A DNA stretch of 53,355 bases from DASQEH01 sp038239485. Lineage in GTDB: Bacteria; Actinomycetota; Actinomycetes; Propionibacteriales; Nocardioidaceae. The DNA lies in assembly GCA_038239485.1 (NCBI GenBank), contig JBBSET010000021.1, positions 1-53,355 of the forward strand. Direction: 5' to 3'. Shown here in pieces: positions 1-9,516 of this stretch. A model generated the notes under the pieces. That model saw nothing but the letters and a program-made list of their open reading frames with translations. It searched no databases and had not been told where the DNA came from. The position numbers and the translations under genes were made by a program. The stretch's first letter is position 1; every line of letters starts with the position of its first letter.

Positions 1-183
1 CCCCGAGGCGCTGGCCTCGGCCGGCGTGACAACCAGTCCTTCGGCGCGAAGGGCTGATGCGAGCGGGGAGCCGGGGTCGGCGGCGACGATCAGGGTGGCA
101 TCTCGAAGCGCCGTCCACGCGCTCCATGACAACAGTCCGGCCGGGACCCGCGGGCTGGTGACGAGGACAACGAGCCGCCCCAC
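1..183 (-). CDS. mazG: MazG-family NTP pyrophosphohydrolase, N-terminal part only
   Basis: The reading frame opens with GTG at 183 and stays open to the window edge (61 codons). It begins VGRLVVLVTSPRVPAGLLSW, which resembles the N-terminal extension of actinobacterial MazG proteins. The catalytic MazG domain would lie outside the window, so the assignment rests on the N-terminus and on context: mfd, SurA-like lipoprotein, mazG is the usual order in Nocardioides-like genomes, and mfd-mazG are adjacent in M. tuberculosis (Rv1020-Rv1021). MazG hydrolyses non-canonical and regulatory nucleoside triphosphates. The start lies 4 bp after the stop of the lipoprotein gene, so it is probably co-transcribed and translationally coupled; no strong ribosome binding site is visible. 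Confidence 0.65.
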   Translation of the reverse strand, partial: MGRLVVLVTSPRVPAGLLSWSAWTALRDATLIVAADPGSPLASALRAEGLVVTPAEASASG

Positions 184-187
184 CGGA

Positions 188-910
188 TCAGCAGACTTGG
201 GTGGCGAGCAGCTTCGACGTGTCGGCCTGCGGGTTGGTCTCGGCATCCAGGCTGTCCTTGGCGCTGGCGCTGACCGCGTTGGACAGCGAGCCTGAGCCGC
301 CGCCCACGGTGGAGCCGTTCCAATGACCGTACGCCGGGTTGACCGACACGTCCTGCTTGGTGGAGTAGGTGGCGAGGTACGTCTGCGCCTTCGCCGACTG
401 GTCGGATGTGACCTGGGCGGACGTCGTGACCGACTTGTCCGCCAAGTGGGCGCCGATCAGCTGGAGCTGGCCGGTCGACGTGGCGTAGTCGTCGAAGAAG
501 GTCTTCAGCGCCGCGGTGTCGGCCGCGCTCAGGCCGGCAGGGATGGTATTGCCCGCCCCCGCCTTGGCGATCGCGGCCTGGCTGACGCTGAGGTGCATCG
601 CCTTCGTGACCTCTCCGGTCAGGGCGAACTGGATCATCGCTTGGGTGATCGTCAGCCTCAGGTTCGCCAGCGACGTCGGCGTCGCGGCACCCGACGAGCT
701 GGAGGCGTCGGTGTAGGCGCACGCTCCGGAGACGATGGAGTCGACTGTGTCCGTGGAGATCACCGTCCCGTCGACGGTCGCCGCCGCACCGGGGTTGAAG
801 CCGTTGCTGCAACCGGACAGGGCGGTCAGCCCCATCAACGCTGCGGACAGTACGCCTGCGGTGCGAAGCTTGGTCCGGACCGGGCGCCGGCCACCACGGC
901 TGAGAGTCAC
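188..910 (-). CDS. SurA N-terminal-like secreted lipoprotein
   Basis: This 240-residue protein has a basic N-terminus, a hydrophobic stretch (about residues 18-31) and a lipobox LSGC with Cys34, so it should be exported and lipid-anchored. After it comes a motif like the start of SurA/PrsA parvulin chaperones (AATVDGTVISTDTVDSIV), followed by a helical region. No PPIase catalytic domain is evident, so a chaperone role is plausible but an isomerase role is not supported. The GTG start at 910 is preceded by GAGGAG at good spacing. It lies 70 bp downstream of mfd and directly upstream of mazG on the same strand. A divergently diverse lipoprotein at this position is seen in related actinomycetes. 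Confidence 0.75.
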   Translation of the reverse strand: MTLSRGGRRPVRTKLRTAGVLSAALMGLTALSGCSNGFNPGAAATVDGTVISTDTVDSIVSGACAYTDASSSSGAATPTSLANLRLTITQAMIQFALTGEVTKAMHLSVSQAAIAKAGAGNTIPAGLSAADTAALKTFFDDYATSTGQLQLIGAHLADKSVTTSAQVTSDQSAKAQTYLATYSTKQDVSVNPAYGHWNGSTVGGGSGSLSNAVSASAKDSLDAETNPQADTSKLLATQVC

Positions 911-980
911 TGCTGGGCACTCCTCACGCAGGCGGGTTCGGGTCGGGGCGGTTCGCGTTTGGCTGTCACGTCTCTGCGGG

Positions 981-3900
981 TCACGTCGTAACGATGATGT
1001 CGTCGATGACTCGCCCGGCCCAATCTAGTACGGCCAGGTCCCGGACCTGTTGACCGGCGATCCCCGACGTCATCGGCCGGGGCACCAGGATCGCGCGGGC
1101 GGCGGTCTTGACGACGCTGCTCGGGTAGAGCCGGTTGAGCCGCACCCGCTTGGACTCGGGCAGGTCGACCGGCGCGAACCGGATGAAGCCGCCCTGCCCG
1201 TTGACATCGGTGAGTGAGGCGGCACGGGCCTTCACACGGAGCGTCGCCACCGCCAGCAGGTTCTCGACCGGCGGGGGCGGCGTGCCGTAGCGGTCGTCCA
1301 GCTCGGCCCTGACCTCGTCCAGCTGCTCCACCGATCGGACCTCGGCGAGACGTTTGTACATCTCCAGCCTGAGCCGCTCGCTCGGGACGTACCCGTGCGG
1401 CAGGTGTGCGTCGACCGGGAGCTCGATCTTCACCTCCGGCTCGTCGACCGGGGCGTCGCCGCGGAACTCGGCCACCGCCTCCCCGACCAACCGGACATAG
1501 AGGTCGAAGCCGACATCGGCAATGTGGCCGGACTGCTCACCTCCGAGCAGGTTGCCGGCTCCGCGGATCTCCAGATCCTTCATGGCCACGGCCATCCCCG
1601 CCCCGAGGTCGGCGTGCTGGGCGATGGTCTCGAGCCGGTCGTGAGCAGTCTCCGTGAGCGGCTTCTCCGGCGGGTAGAGGAAGTACGCGTATGCGCGCTC
1701 CGCACCTCGGCCGACTCGGCCGCGCAGCTGGTGGAGCTGGGACAGGCCGAGCAGGTCCGCACGCTCGATGATCAAGGTGTTGGCGTTGGCGACGTCGAGC
1801 CCGGACTCGACGATGGTCGTACACACCAAGACGTCGGACTTGCGCTCCCAGAAGTCCAGCATCACCTGCTCGAGCTGGTGCTCGCGCATCTGTCCGTGCG
1901 CCGCGACCACCCGCGCCTCGGGAACGAGGGCAGCCAGCCGGCTCGCCGCCTTGTCGATGCTCTGCACGCGGTTGTGGATGTAGAAGACCTGGCCCTCGCG
2001 CAGCAGCTCGCGGCGGATGGCCGCGGTCACCTGCCCATCGTCGTAGTTGCCGACGAAGGTCAGGACGGGATGACGCTCCTCGGGCGGCGTGGTGATCGTG
2101 GACATCTCCCGGATGCCGGTGATCGCCATCTCGAGGGTGCGGGGTATCGGCGTCGCCGACATGCTGAGGACGTCGACTGCTGTGCGCATCTGCTTGAGCG
2201 CCTCCTTGTGCTCGACCCCGAAGCGCTGCTCCTCGTCGACGATCACCAGACCGAGGTCCTTGAGCTTCACCTCTGGGTTGAACAGCCGGTGTGTGCCGAT
2301 GACCACGTCGACACTGCCCGCCTCGAGCCCCGCGATCACGTCGTCCGACTCGGCGTCGGTCTGGAACCGGCTCAATGGCTTGACGATCACCGGGAACCCG
2401 GCGAACCGCTCCGTGAAGGTCTGCTGGTGCTGCTGCACGAGAAGCGTCGTGGGGACGAGAACCGCGACCTGCTTGCCGTCCTGCACCGCCTTGAACGCTG
2501 CCCGGACGGCGATCTCGGTCTTGCCGTACCCGACGTCACCGCAGATCAGCCGGTCCATCGGGATCGGCTGCTCCATGTCGCGCTTGACCTCGTCCACGCT
2601 GGCCAGCTGGTCGGGGGTCTCGACATAGGGGAAGGCGTCCTCGAGCTCGCGCTGCCAGGGCGTGTCGGCCGCGAAGGCATGGCCACGTGTTGCCTGCCGG
2701 GCGGCATACAGCTTGATCAGCTCGGCCGCGATCTGCCGGACGGCCTTGCGCGCGCGGCCCTTGCGCTTGTTCCAGTCCGCGCCACCCAGCCGGTCCAGCG
2801 ACGGGTGCTCGCCGCCGACGTAGCGGGTCACCTGGTCGAGCTGGTCGGTCGGCACGAACAGCTTGTCGGTGGGCTGGCCGCGCTTGGAGGCGGCATACTC
2901 GATCAGCAGGTACTCCCGGGTCGCGCCGGCCACGGTGCGCTGGATCATCTCCTGGTAGCGGCCGACGCCGTGCTGCTCGTGGACGACGTAGTCGCCCGTC
3001 GTCAGCTCCAGCGGGTCGATCTGCTTGCGCCGCCGAGAGGGCATCCGCGGCTGGTCCTTGGCGGTCGTCCGCTGGCTGGTCAGGTCGGCGCCGGTGAGGA
3101 CGGCCAGGTTGATCGCCTCCGCGACGAAGCCGTGGGCGAGGTTTCCCTGGACCACCTCGACGACGCCGCTCCGCCGCCCGCCCGGGACCAGGTCGTCGGC
3201 GCTGAGTCCGTCGAGCACCCTGGCGGCGACGTCGTGGTCACCGAGCACCTCGACCAGACGTTGGGCGGGACCGTGGCCCTCCGTGACGATGACGACGTGC
3301 GTGCCGGCGCCGACGAACCTGGCGATGTCGCCGACCGCAGCCTCCGTGTCGCCGCGGTACGCCTCGGCCGCACGGACATCCAGTGCGATCGTCTCCACCG
3401 TCGTGGAGGTGTCGACGTCGATCGAGACGACGTCACCGGTCTCGGTGCGCAGCGGTTCGCGTACCTGCAGTGCCGCGGCCTCGGGATCGAGGCCGAACGG
3501 CGAGACGGACCACCACGACATACCGCGCGCCAGCGCATGGGTACGCACGTCGCCAAGGGTGCGGTAGGCGGCCGCTCCGAGGTCGATCGGAGCGGTGCCG
3601 CCACCGGCCGCGGCGGCCCAGGAGGCGTGTAGGAACTCCGTGCTCGTGGCGACCAGGTCGTGGGCGCGGCCACGTACGCGCTCAGGGTCGCAGACCAGCA
3701 CCATCGCATCGGCGGGCAGCAGGTCGACGAGGAGCTCCATGTCGTCGACAAGAGCGGGGGCGAGCGACTCCATCCCCTCCACCGCATGGCCGTCGGCGAG
3801 GCGGTCGAGCATGTCGCGCAGCTCAGGATGGGCAAGGGCGAGCTCGTGCGCTCTGGCGCGAACCTCGTCGGTCAACAGCAGCTCACGGCAGGGCGGCGCC

Positions 3901-4610
3901 CACAGACCCTGCGGCGCGGCCTCGAGGGACCGCTGGTCGGCGACCGCGAAGGACCGGATCTCCTCGACCTCGTCGCCGAAGAACTCGACCCTGACGGGAT
4001 GCTCCTCGGTCGGCGGGAAGACGTCGACGATGCCACCTCTGACGGCGAACTCGCCACGGCGCTCGACCAGGTCGACGCGCTGGTAGGCGGCCGCGGCCAG
4101 CCTTCGTACGACGTCGTCGAGGACCACCTCGTCGCCGCGTCGCAGCGAGACGGGCTCGAGGTCGCCGAGCCCCTTGACCTGCGGCTGCAGCACGGAGCGG
4201 ACCGGCGCCACCAGCACGGTGACATGGCCTTGGTGCGGGGTGTCGTCGTCGGGGTGGACAAGCCGGCGCAGCACAGCCAGTCGACGCCCGACCGTGTCGG
4301 AGCGGGGCGACAGCCGTTCGTGCGGAAGGGTCTCCCACGCGGGGTAGTCGGCGACCCGCTCCTCGTCGACGAGACATCGCATGGCCGCCGCTATCTCGTC
4401 GGTCTCGCGGGTGGTCGCAGTGACAACGAGGACAGTCTTCGCGGCGCCTCCGTCGGCGGCCGAGGCGCTGAGGGCGGCGGTGATGAACGGCCGCATCGCC
4501 GTCGGCGCGGTCAGGTCGACGGTGGAGGCAACCGGCTCGCGGGCACGCTCGAGGGCCGCCGCAAGTGTGGGCTCAGTGGCGACGACGGGCGTGAGTGCGT
4601 ACAGAGACAT
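981..4610 (-). CDS. mfd: Transcription-repair coupling factor Mfd
   Basis: The 1209-residue product is a superfamily II DNA translocase that removes stalled RNA polymerase and recruits UvrA for transcription-coupled repair. Visible parts in order are the N-terminal UvrB-like region, a CarD-like RNA-polymerase-interacting domain (VVHEQHGVGRY near residue 545), Walker A GDVGYGKTE near 690, a DEEQRFG box near 792, the helicase C-terminal half with the QLRGRVGR motif, and a C-terminal TRCF domain. The length suits the family (about 1150-1210). The frame is open further upstream, but ATG 4610 (MSLYALTPVV) is chosen because upstream residues are low-complexity out-of-frame sequence that also overlaps the neighbouring cysQ-like gene. 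It is the third gene of the pth-cysQ-mfd-lipoprotein-mazG run. Confidence 0.97.
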   Translation of the reverse strand: MSLYALTPVVATEPTLAAALERAREPVASTVDLTAPTAMRPFITAALSASAADGGAAKTVLVVTATTRETDEIAAAMRCLVDEERVADYPAWETLPHERLSPRSDTVGRRLAVLRRLVHPDDDTPHQGHVTVLVAPVRSVLQPQVKGLGDLEPVSLRRGDEVVLDDVVRRLAAAAYQRVDLVERRGEFAVRGGIVDVFPPTEEHPVRVEFFGDEVEEIRSFAVADQRSLEAAPQGLWAPPCRELLLTDEVRARAHELALAHPELRDMLDRLADGHAVEGMESLAPALVDDMELLVDLLPADAMVLVCDPERVRGRAHDLVATSTEFLHASWAAAAGGGTAPIDLGAAAYRTLGDVRTHALARGMSWWSVSPFGLDPEAAALQVREPLRTETGDVVSIDVDTSTTVETIALDVRAAEAYRGDTEAAVGDIARFVGAGTHVVIVTEGHGPAQRLVEVLGDHDVAARVLDGLSADDLVPGGRRSGVVEVVQGNLAHGFVAEAINLAVLTGADLTSQRTTAKDQPRMPSRRRKQIDPLELTTGDYVVHEQHGVGRYQEMIQRTVAGATREYLLIEYAASKRGQPTDKLFVPTDQLDQVTRYVGGEHPSLDRLGGADWNKRKGRARKAVRQIAAELIKLYAARQATRGHAFAADTPWQRELEDAFPYVETPDQLASVDEVKRDMEQPIPMDRLICGDVGYGKTEIAVRAAFKAVQDGKQVAVLVPTTLLVQQHQQTFTERFAGFPVIVKPLSRFQTDAESDDVIAGLEAGSVDVVIGTHRLFNPEVKLKDLGLVIVDEEQRFGVEHKEALKQMRTAVDVLSMSATPIPRTLEMAITGIREMSTITTPPEERHPVLTFVGNYDDGQVTAAIRRELLREGQVFYIHNRVQSIDKAASRLAALVPEARVVAAHGQMREHQLEQVMLDFWERKSDVLVCTTIVESGLDVANANTLIIERADLLGLSQLHQLRGRVGRGAERAYAYFLYPPEKPLTETAHDRLETIAQHADLGAGMAVAMKDLEIRGAGNLLGGEQSGHIADVGFDLYVRLVGEAVAEFRGDAPVDEPEVKIELPVDAHLPHGYVPSERLRLEMYKRLAEVRSVEQLDEVRAELDDRYGTPPPPVENLLAVATLRVKARAASLTDVNGQGGFIRFAPVDLPESKRVRLNRLYPSSVVKTAARAILVPRPMTSGIAGQQVRDLAVLDWAGRVIDDIIVTT

Positions 4611-4674
4611 CAGAGTGTGGGTTCCAGGCGGTATCCAGGTTGGCGCTGTGAGGCACCGATGGCCAAGCTGAATC

Positions 4675-5469
4675 CTACTGGCCGTGCTCGGCCCAGTAGT
4701 CGCGGACGAAGCTGCTGACACTGGCGGCGAGCTCGGGGCGGCATACCAGCAGGTCGGGGAGCCAGACGTCCTCCTGGTTGTAGACCAAGGGGGCTCCGTC
4801 GGCGCGGCTGGTGTGCAGGCCGGCCGCCCGCGCCACCACGACCGGGGCGGCGGAGTCCCACTCGTACTGTCCGCCCGCATGCACGTAGATGTCGGTCACG
4901 TCGCGGGCGACCGAGATGACCTTGGCTCCAGCCGATCCCATCGCGACCAGCTCGGCACCGAGCTCGGCGGCGAGCGGCTCCATGAAGGCCGGGGGGCGGG
5001 TGCGACTGACGGCGATACGCGGCCGGTCGCTGGACCTCGGTGGCACGACGGGCGGGTCCGCCGTGCTGAACGTGGTCGACATCCCCGGCTGTGCCACGGC
5101 GCCGGCCACCAGGTCGCCGTCCGCCCACAGCGCGACGTGGATGGCCCAGTCATCACGCGGAGGCTCGGAGTACTCACGGGTGCCGTCGAGCGGGTCGACG
5201 ATCCACACCCGGTTGCTGCTCAGGCGGGCTTTGTCGTCCTTGCCCTCCTCGCTGAGTACGGCGTCGTCGGGCCGGTACTGAGCCAGCAGGTGCATCAGGA
5301 TCCGGTGGCCGAGAGCATCACCGGCGTCCTTCAGCTCGCGGCCCGCGAGGCCCTGGCTGCGCATCTCCTGGAGACGTTCGCCGGTGACGGTCGCGGCCCA
5401 AGACGCCAGCAGATGGTCGTCGGCGACGGTGTCGGCGGAAGCAGTCGGCAGGTCGAGGGAGTCGTCCAC
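4675..5469 (-). CDS. cysQ: Inositol monophosphatase-family phosphatase, CysQ-like 3'(2'),5'-bisphosphate nucleotidase
   Basis: The 264-residue protein carries the three metal/phosphate motifs of the FIG superfamily: SEEGKDD (73-79), DPLDGT (92-97) and WDSAAP (204-209). The SEEGKDD form and overall length fit CysQ-type enzymes, which dephosphorylate 3'-phosphoadenosine 5'-phosphate from sulfate assimilation. Inositol or fructose bisphosphate phosphatase activity cannot be excluded from motifs alone. The start is GTG at 5469. It sits between pth and mfd on the minus strand, a position not occupied in the mycobacterial version of this locus, where cysQ is elsewhere. Confidence 0.85.
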   Translation of the reverse strand: MDDSLDLPTASADTVADDHLLASWAATVTGERLQEMRSQGLAGRELKDAGDALGHRILMHLLAQYRPDDAVLSEEGKDDKARLSSNRVWIVDPLDGTREYSEPPRDDWAIHVALWADGDLVAGAVAQPGMSTTFSTADPPVVPPRSSDRPRIAVSRTRPPAFMEPLAAELGAELVAMGSAGAKVISVARDVTDIYVHAGGQYEWDSAAPVVVARAAGLHTSRADGAPLVYNQEDVWLPDLLVCRPELAASVSSFVRDYWAEHGQ

Positions 5470-5541
5470 GGCGCAACTGTGCCATATCCGGCCGACAGGA
5501 CCGGCGCAGAGCCCGGCGGGTGGTTGCAGCCCGGCGGCGAC

Positions 5542-6129
5542 TCAGCGGTTGTAGAGGTTCTGGGTACGCTCGAGGCCGTCGGTGACCAAGGACTCGGCCG
5601 AGTCGGCCGCACGCTGGACGTGCACGTCGAGCTCTTTGCGTTCGGTCGCTGAGAACGTGGACAGGACGAAGTCGACCGTCTCCTGTCTGCCTGGCGGCCG
5701 ACCGATCCCGACCCGGATCCGGTAGTACTCGCCGGTGCTGATCGAGCGTCGGATCGACTTGAGGCCGTTGTGCCCGTTGTCGCCACCACCGAACTTGACG
5801 CGCAGGTCTCCGTACGGGATGTCCAGCTCGTCGTGGATCACGATCAACCGCTCGGGGGGCACCTTGTAGAAGCCCAGCAGCGTCGAGATCGGCCCCCCTG
5901 ACTCGTTCATGTGGGCGCGGCCCCTTCCCAGCACCGCCCGGATGCCCGGAACTCCGGCCAGGCGCCCCTCGACGACGCTGGCGCGACCGGACCTGTGCGG
6001 CTTCCAGCGCCCGCCCATCCTGACAGCCAGCTCGTCGGCGACGAGGTACCCGACGTTGTGCCGGGTGCCCGCATACGCCTTGCCGGGGTTGCCGATCCCG
6101 ACGATCACCCACCCGTCGTCCTGTGACAT
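5542..6129 (-). CDS. pth: Peptidyl-tRNA hydrolase
   Basis: This 195-residue Pth1-family enzyme releases peptides from tRNAs that drop off ribosomes. Catalytic and binding residues are visible: Asn14 in GIGNPG, catalytic His24 in TRHNVG, Asn75 in MNESG, Asp100 in IHDELD and the GHNGLKS segment. The usual MNxSG here reads MNESG, a small variation. ATG 6129 (MSQDDGWVIV) is chosen because it leaves the family's normal few residues before the first beta strand; a longer frame would add 21 unrelated residues and run into rplY. It follows rplY by 59 bp, and the pair rplY-pth is widely conserved. Confidence 0.97.
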   Translation of the reverse strand: MSQDDGWVIVGIGNPGKAYAGTRHNVGYLVADELAVRMGGRWKPHRSGRASVVEGRLAGVPGIRAVLGRGRAHMNESGGPISTLLGFYKVPPERLIVIHDELDIPYGDLRVKFGGGDNGHNGLKSIRRSISTGEYYRIRVGIGRPPGRQETVDFVLSTFSATERKELDVHVQRAADSAESLVTDGLERTQNLYNR

Positions 6130-6188
6130 CTGAGGTCTCTGACTCAATTCAGGCCCCGGACGTCGTAGCCTCCGAAACCAGGCAGCGG

Positions 6189-6857
6189 TCACTCGTCGGT
6201 CGTCGACCCAGCGTCAGCCGATGCGTCGGCGTCCCCGCCCTCGTCAGCGGAATCGGGCTCGTCGCGCTCCACACCGAGGTCGGCTTCGGCCTCGGCCAGG
6301 TCAGCCTCGGCCTCTTCGGCCGTCTGGGCAGCGGTGATGTTAACGATCAGGGCGTCCTCGTCGAGGCTCAGCGTGGAGCCGGCCGGCATAACGAGGTCCT
6401 TGGCGAGGATCTGCGTACCGGCGGTGAGGCCATCGATGTCGAGCTGGATGGAGTCGGGAAGGTGGGTCGCCTCGGCCTCGATGGCCACCGTGTTGTGCTC
6501 GACGGTGACGAGGGTCTCCGGCGCGGCGTCTCCGACCAGGACCAGCGGTACGTCGACCGTGACCTTCTCGCCGCGGCGGACCAGGATCAGGTCAGCGTGC
6601 TCGATGAAACGCCTGATCGGGTCGCGCTGGACCTGCTTGGGCAACGCCAGCTGGCTGGTCCCGTCGAGCTCGATGGACAGCAGGGTGTTGGCTGTCTTCA
6701 GCGCGAGCATCAGCTCGTGGCCGGGAAGCGTGATGTGCACCGGGTCGGAGCCGTGGCCATAGAGGACGGCAGGGACCTTGTTGTCACGACGGATCCGGCG
6801 GGCTGCACCCTTGCCGAACTCGGTTCGGGCTTCGGCTTGGATCTTGACCTCTGGCAC
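6189..6857 (-). CDS. rplY: 50S ribosomal protein L25/general stress protein Ctc
   Basis: The 222-residue protein is the long CTC/TL5 form of L25, which binds 5S rRNA. Residues 1-95 form the L25 fold (FGKGAARRIRRDNKVPAVLYG), about 100-185 the TL5 beta domain, and from about 188 a highly acidic Ala/Glu/Asp tail typical of actinobacteria. The GTG start at 6857 has AAGGAG about nine bases upstream. The 222-bp gap to prs contains a 10-bp palindrome TGCGATCGCA and probably a promoter, but no element there can be assigned with confidence. Confidence 0.96.
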   Translation of the reverse strand: MPEVKIQAEARTEFGKGAARRIRRDNKVPAVLYGHGSDPVHITLPGHELMLALKTANTLLSIELDGTSQLALPKQVQRDPIRRFIEHADLILVRRGEKVTVDVPLVLVGDAAPETLVTVEHNTVAIEAEATHLPDSIQLDIDGLTAGTQILAKDLVMPAGSTLSLDEDALIVNITAAQTAEEAEADLAEAEADLGVERDEPDSADEGGDADASADAGSTTDE

Positions 6858-7079
6858 GGGACAGAACTCCTTGGGCGGCGCACAACGGTCACGCTGGCGG
6901 GGCTGGATCGACTAGGTGGCGTCACCTGGCGCGGAATGCGCAAACGCTCGGGCTCGTCGATAACGGAGTGCGATCGCATACGCGCTCCCTCGCCGAGGCA
7001 ACCTTGCCATCGTAGCCGCCGGTCCCGGCCGCAACGAAATCCTGTCCGGTCGGATCCTTCAGGCGTTAGACGGTCTGTC

Positions 7080-8057
7080 TCACGCGGCACCGTCGAACAA
7101 GCTCGTGACCGAGCCGTCCTCGAAGACCTCGCGAATGGCCCGGCTGATCAGGGGCGCGATCGACAGGGTCGTCAGCTTGTCGAAGGTGCGGTCCGCTGGG
7201 ATCGGCAAGGTGTTGGTGACGATGATCTCGCAGGCGCGTGAGTTCTTCAGCCGGTCGACCGCCGGTCCCGACAAGATGGCGTGGGTGACGGCGATGACCA
7301 CATCCGCGGCGCCGGCATCCATCAGGGCATCGGCAGCTTTCACGATCGTGCCGCCGGTGTCGATCATGTCGTCGACCAGGACGCAGACCCGTCCGCGGAC
7401 ATCGCCGACCACGCGGTTGGCGACCGACTCGTTGGGCTGGTTGACGTCGCGGGTCTTATGGACGAACGCCAGTGGGGCGCCGTTGAGGCGCTCGGACCAC
7501 TGCTCGGCCACCCGGATCCGGCCGGCGTCGGGCGATACGACCGCCAGCTTCTCCTGTCCGTAGCGCTGGAATACGTACTGCGACAGGATCGGCAGCGCCA
7601 TCAGGTGGTCGACCGGACCGTCGAAGAAGCCCTGGATCTGTGGGCTGTGCAGGTCGACGCAGATCAGTCGGTCGGCGCCGGCGGTCTTGAAAAGGTCGGC
7701 CATCAGCCGGGCCGAGATCGGCTCGCGGCCACGGCTCTTCTTGTCCTGGCGCGCGTACCCGTAGTTCGGGAGCACGGCCGTGATCCGCTTCGCCGACGCC
7801 CGCTTGAGCGCGTCGACCATGATCAGCTGCTCCATGATCCACTCGTTGACCGGAGCGGTGTGGCTTTGGATGATGAAGGCGTCGCTGCCTCGTACCGAGT
7901 CCTGGAAACGCACATAGATCTCGCTGTTGGCGAAGATCCGGTGCGTGGTCGGGACCAGGCTGGTCTCCAGCAGCGCTGCCACCTCCCCGGCGAGTTGCGG
8001 GTGCGCCCGGCCGGAGAAGAGCAGCAGGTTCCGCTCCATCTTGCGCTTCAGACCCAT
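7080..8057 (-). CDS. prs: Ribose-phosphate pyrophosphokinase (PRPP synthetase)
   Basis: The 325-residue enzyme makes PRPP from ribose-5-phosphate and ATP for nucleotide, histidine, tryptophan and arabinogalactan precursor synthesis. Family marks include FANSEIYVRFQDSVRG, the DKKSRGREPISA loop, the catalytic signature around VDLHSPQIQGFFD, and the PRPP-binding loop VDDMIDTGGT (228-237). The ATG start shares one base with the glmU TAA stop (TAATG), which implies translational coupling. A second Met at residue 7 gives the more usual N-terminus and is a possible alternative start. Confidence 0.97.
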   Translation of the reverse strand: MGLKRKMERNLLLFSGRAHPQLAGEVAALLETSLVPTTHRIFANSEIYVRFQDSVRGSDAFIIQSHTAPVNEWIMEQLIMVDALKRASAKRITAVLPNYGYARQDKKSRGREPISARLMADLFKTAGADRLICVDLHSPQIQGFFDGPVDHLMALPILSQYVFQRYGQEKLAVVSPDAGRIRVAEQWSERLNGAPLAFVHKTRDVNQPNESVANRVVGDVRGRVCVLVDDMIDTGGTIVKAADALMDAGAADVVIAVTHAILSGPAVDRLKNSRACEIIVTNTLPIPADRTFDKLTTLSIAPLISRAIREVFEDGSVTSLFDGAA

Positions 8058-9496
8058 TACTGGCCTGCCTCCCTGTCGAGTGCGGCGGCAGCGGCTCGTG
8101 CCGCGGCGGTGCCCGGTCGCTTGCGCTGGACCCAGCCCTCGATATGTCGCTGCGGCCCGCTGCTCACCGCAAGGGTGCCGGGCGGGACGTTGCGCCGCAC
8201 CACTGTCCCCGCCCCGGTGGCGGCGCCGTCGCCGATCACCACCGGCGCGACGAAGGTGTTGTTGGACGCCGTCCGGCAGTGCGCGCCGATCGTGGTGTGG
8301 TTCTTGCTGACACCGTCATAGTTCGCGAAGATCGTCCCGGCGCCGACGTTCGTACCCTCGCCGATATCCGCATCGCCGACGTACGACAGGTGGGGGACCT
8401 TCGCGCCAGGTCCGATCGTGGCGTTCTTGGTCTCGACGAAGGTCCCGATCTTCCCGTCGACGCCGAGGACGGTCCCGGGGCGCAGGTATGCGAAGGGCCC
8501 GACGGTCGTGCCGGCGCCCAGGACGGCATCGGACCCGTGGGTTCGGACCACTCGCGCGGCCGCTCCGACCTCGACGTCGGTCAGCGTGGTGTCGGGACCG
8601 ATGACTGCGCCCACCTCGACGCGGGTCGACCCGTGCAGCTGGACACCGGGCAGCAGGCATACGTCCGGGGCTAGCTGGACATCGACGTCGACCCAGGTCG
8701 TGGCGGGATCGACCACCTCGACCCCCCTGTCCATCCAGCCCTCCAGCACCCTCTGGTTGAGGGTTCGCCCGAGCGCCGACAACTGTGACCTGGTGTTGAC
8801 GCCCTCGGTCTGCCGGACGTCCTTCGCCGGCACGGCGCCGACCCGGTGGCCTTCCGCGGCAGCGATGGCGACGACGTCGGTCAGGTAGACCTCGCCGGCC
8901 GCGTTGTCGCGGTTCGCGCGCTCGAGCGCCGACCGCAGCACCGCCGCGTCGTAGGCGAAGATGCCCGAGTTGATCTCGGTGAGGGCTCGCTGCTCATCGG
9001 TGGCGTCCTGCTCCTCCACGATGGCGACGACCGCGCCACCGGTATCGCGGATCACCCTTCCGTAGCCGAAAGGGTCACGGACGTCGGCCGTCAGCACGGT
9101 GACGGCATTGCTTCCCGCCACATGGGCGGCGACCAGGTCCTTCAGGGTGTCGGCGGTCTGGAGCGGAACGTCGCCGTAGGTCACCACCACCACACCGTCG
9201 ACGTCAGGTAGCTCCGCAAGAGCAACCTGGACGGCATGACCGGTACCGAGCTGCTGCTCCTGCACGACGATGGCGGCGGCCGGCTGGACCTCACGCACAT
9301 GCGGAGCCACGGCGTCTCGACCGTGTCCGAGCACGACCACCAGCTGGTCTGCGTCGAGACCGCCCGCTGCGTGGAGGGCGTGCTCGATCAGGGTGCGCCC
9401 GCCGATGGCGTGCATGACCTTAGGAGTCGAAGACTTCATCCGGGTCCCACCACCTGCCGCCAGTACGATGACTGCTGTCGGCCGGACTGCCGTCAC
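8057..9496 (-). CDS. glmU: Bifunctional GlcNAc-1-P uridyltransferase / GlcN-1-P acetyltransferase GlmU
   Basis: This 479-residue cytoplasmic enzyme makes UDP-N-acetylglucosamine for peptidoglycan. The N-terminal half is a nucleotidyltransferase (LAAGGGTRMKSSTPKVMH near residues 12-29, QLGTGHAV, YGDVPL). The C-terminal half is a left-handed beta-helix acetyltransferase with hexapeptide repeats and the HLSYVGDADIG and NYDGVSKNHT active-site segments, followed by a short Ala/Arg-rich tail as in actinobacteria. The GTG start at 9496 has GAGGAG six bases upstream. The gene begins only 20 bp after the 3' end of tRNA-Gln on the same strand and is coupled to prs. Confidence 0.97.
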   Translation of the reverse strand: MTAVRPTAVIVLAAGGGTRMKSSTPKVMHAIGGRTLIEHALHAAGGLDADQLVVVLGHGRDAVAPHVREVQPAAAIVVQEQQLGTGHAVQVALAELPDVDGVVVVTYGDVPLQTADTLKDLVAAHVAGSNAVTVLTADVRDPFGYGRVIRDTGGAVVAIVEEQDATDEQRALTEINSGIFAYDAAVLRSALERANRDNAAGEVYLTDVVAIAAAEGHRVGAVPAKDVRQTEGVNTRSQLSALGRTLNQRVLEGWMDRGVEVVDPATTWVDVDVQLAPDVCLLPGVQLHGSTRVEVGAVIGPDTTLTDVEVGAAARVVRTHGSDAVLGAGTTVGPFAYLRPGTVLGVDGKIGTFVETKNATIGPGAKVPHLSYVGDADIGEGTNVGAGTIFANYDGVSKNHTTIGAHCRTASNNTFVAPVVIGDGAATGAGTVVRRNVPPGTLAVSSGPQRHIEGWVQRKRPGTAAARAAAAALDREAGQ

Positions 9497-9516
9497 CTGC
9501 GCTCCTCGGGTCTGTG

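Noticed and set aside
1395..3632. A 745-codon plus-strand open frame antisense to mfd
   Set aside because: It has no recognisable motif, and the opposite strand encodes a complete, conserved Mfd.
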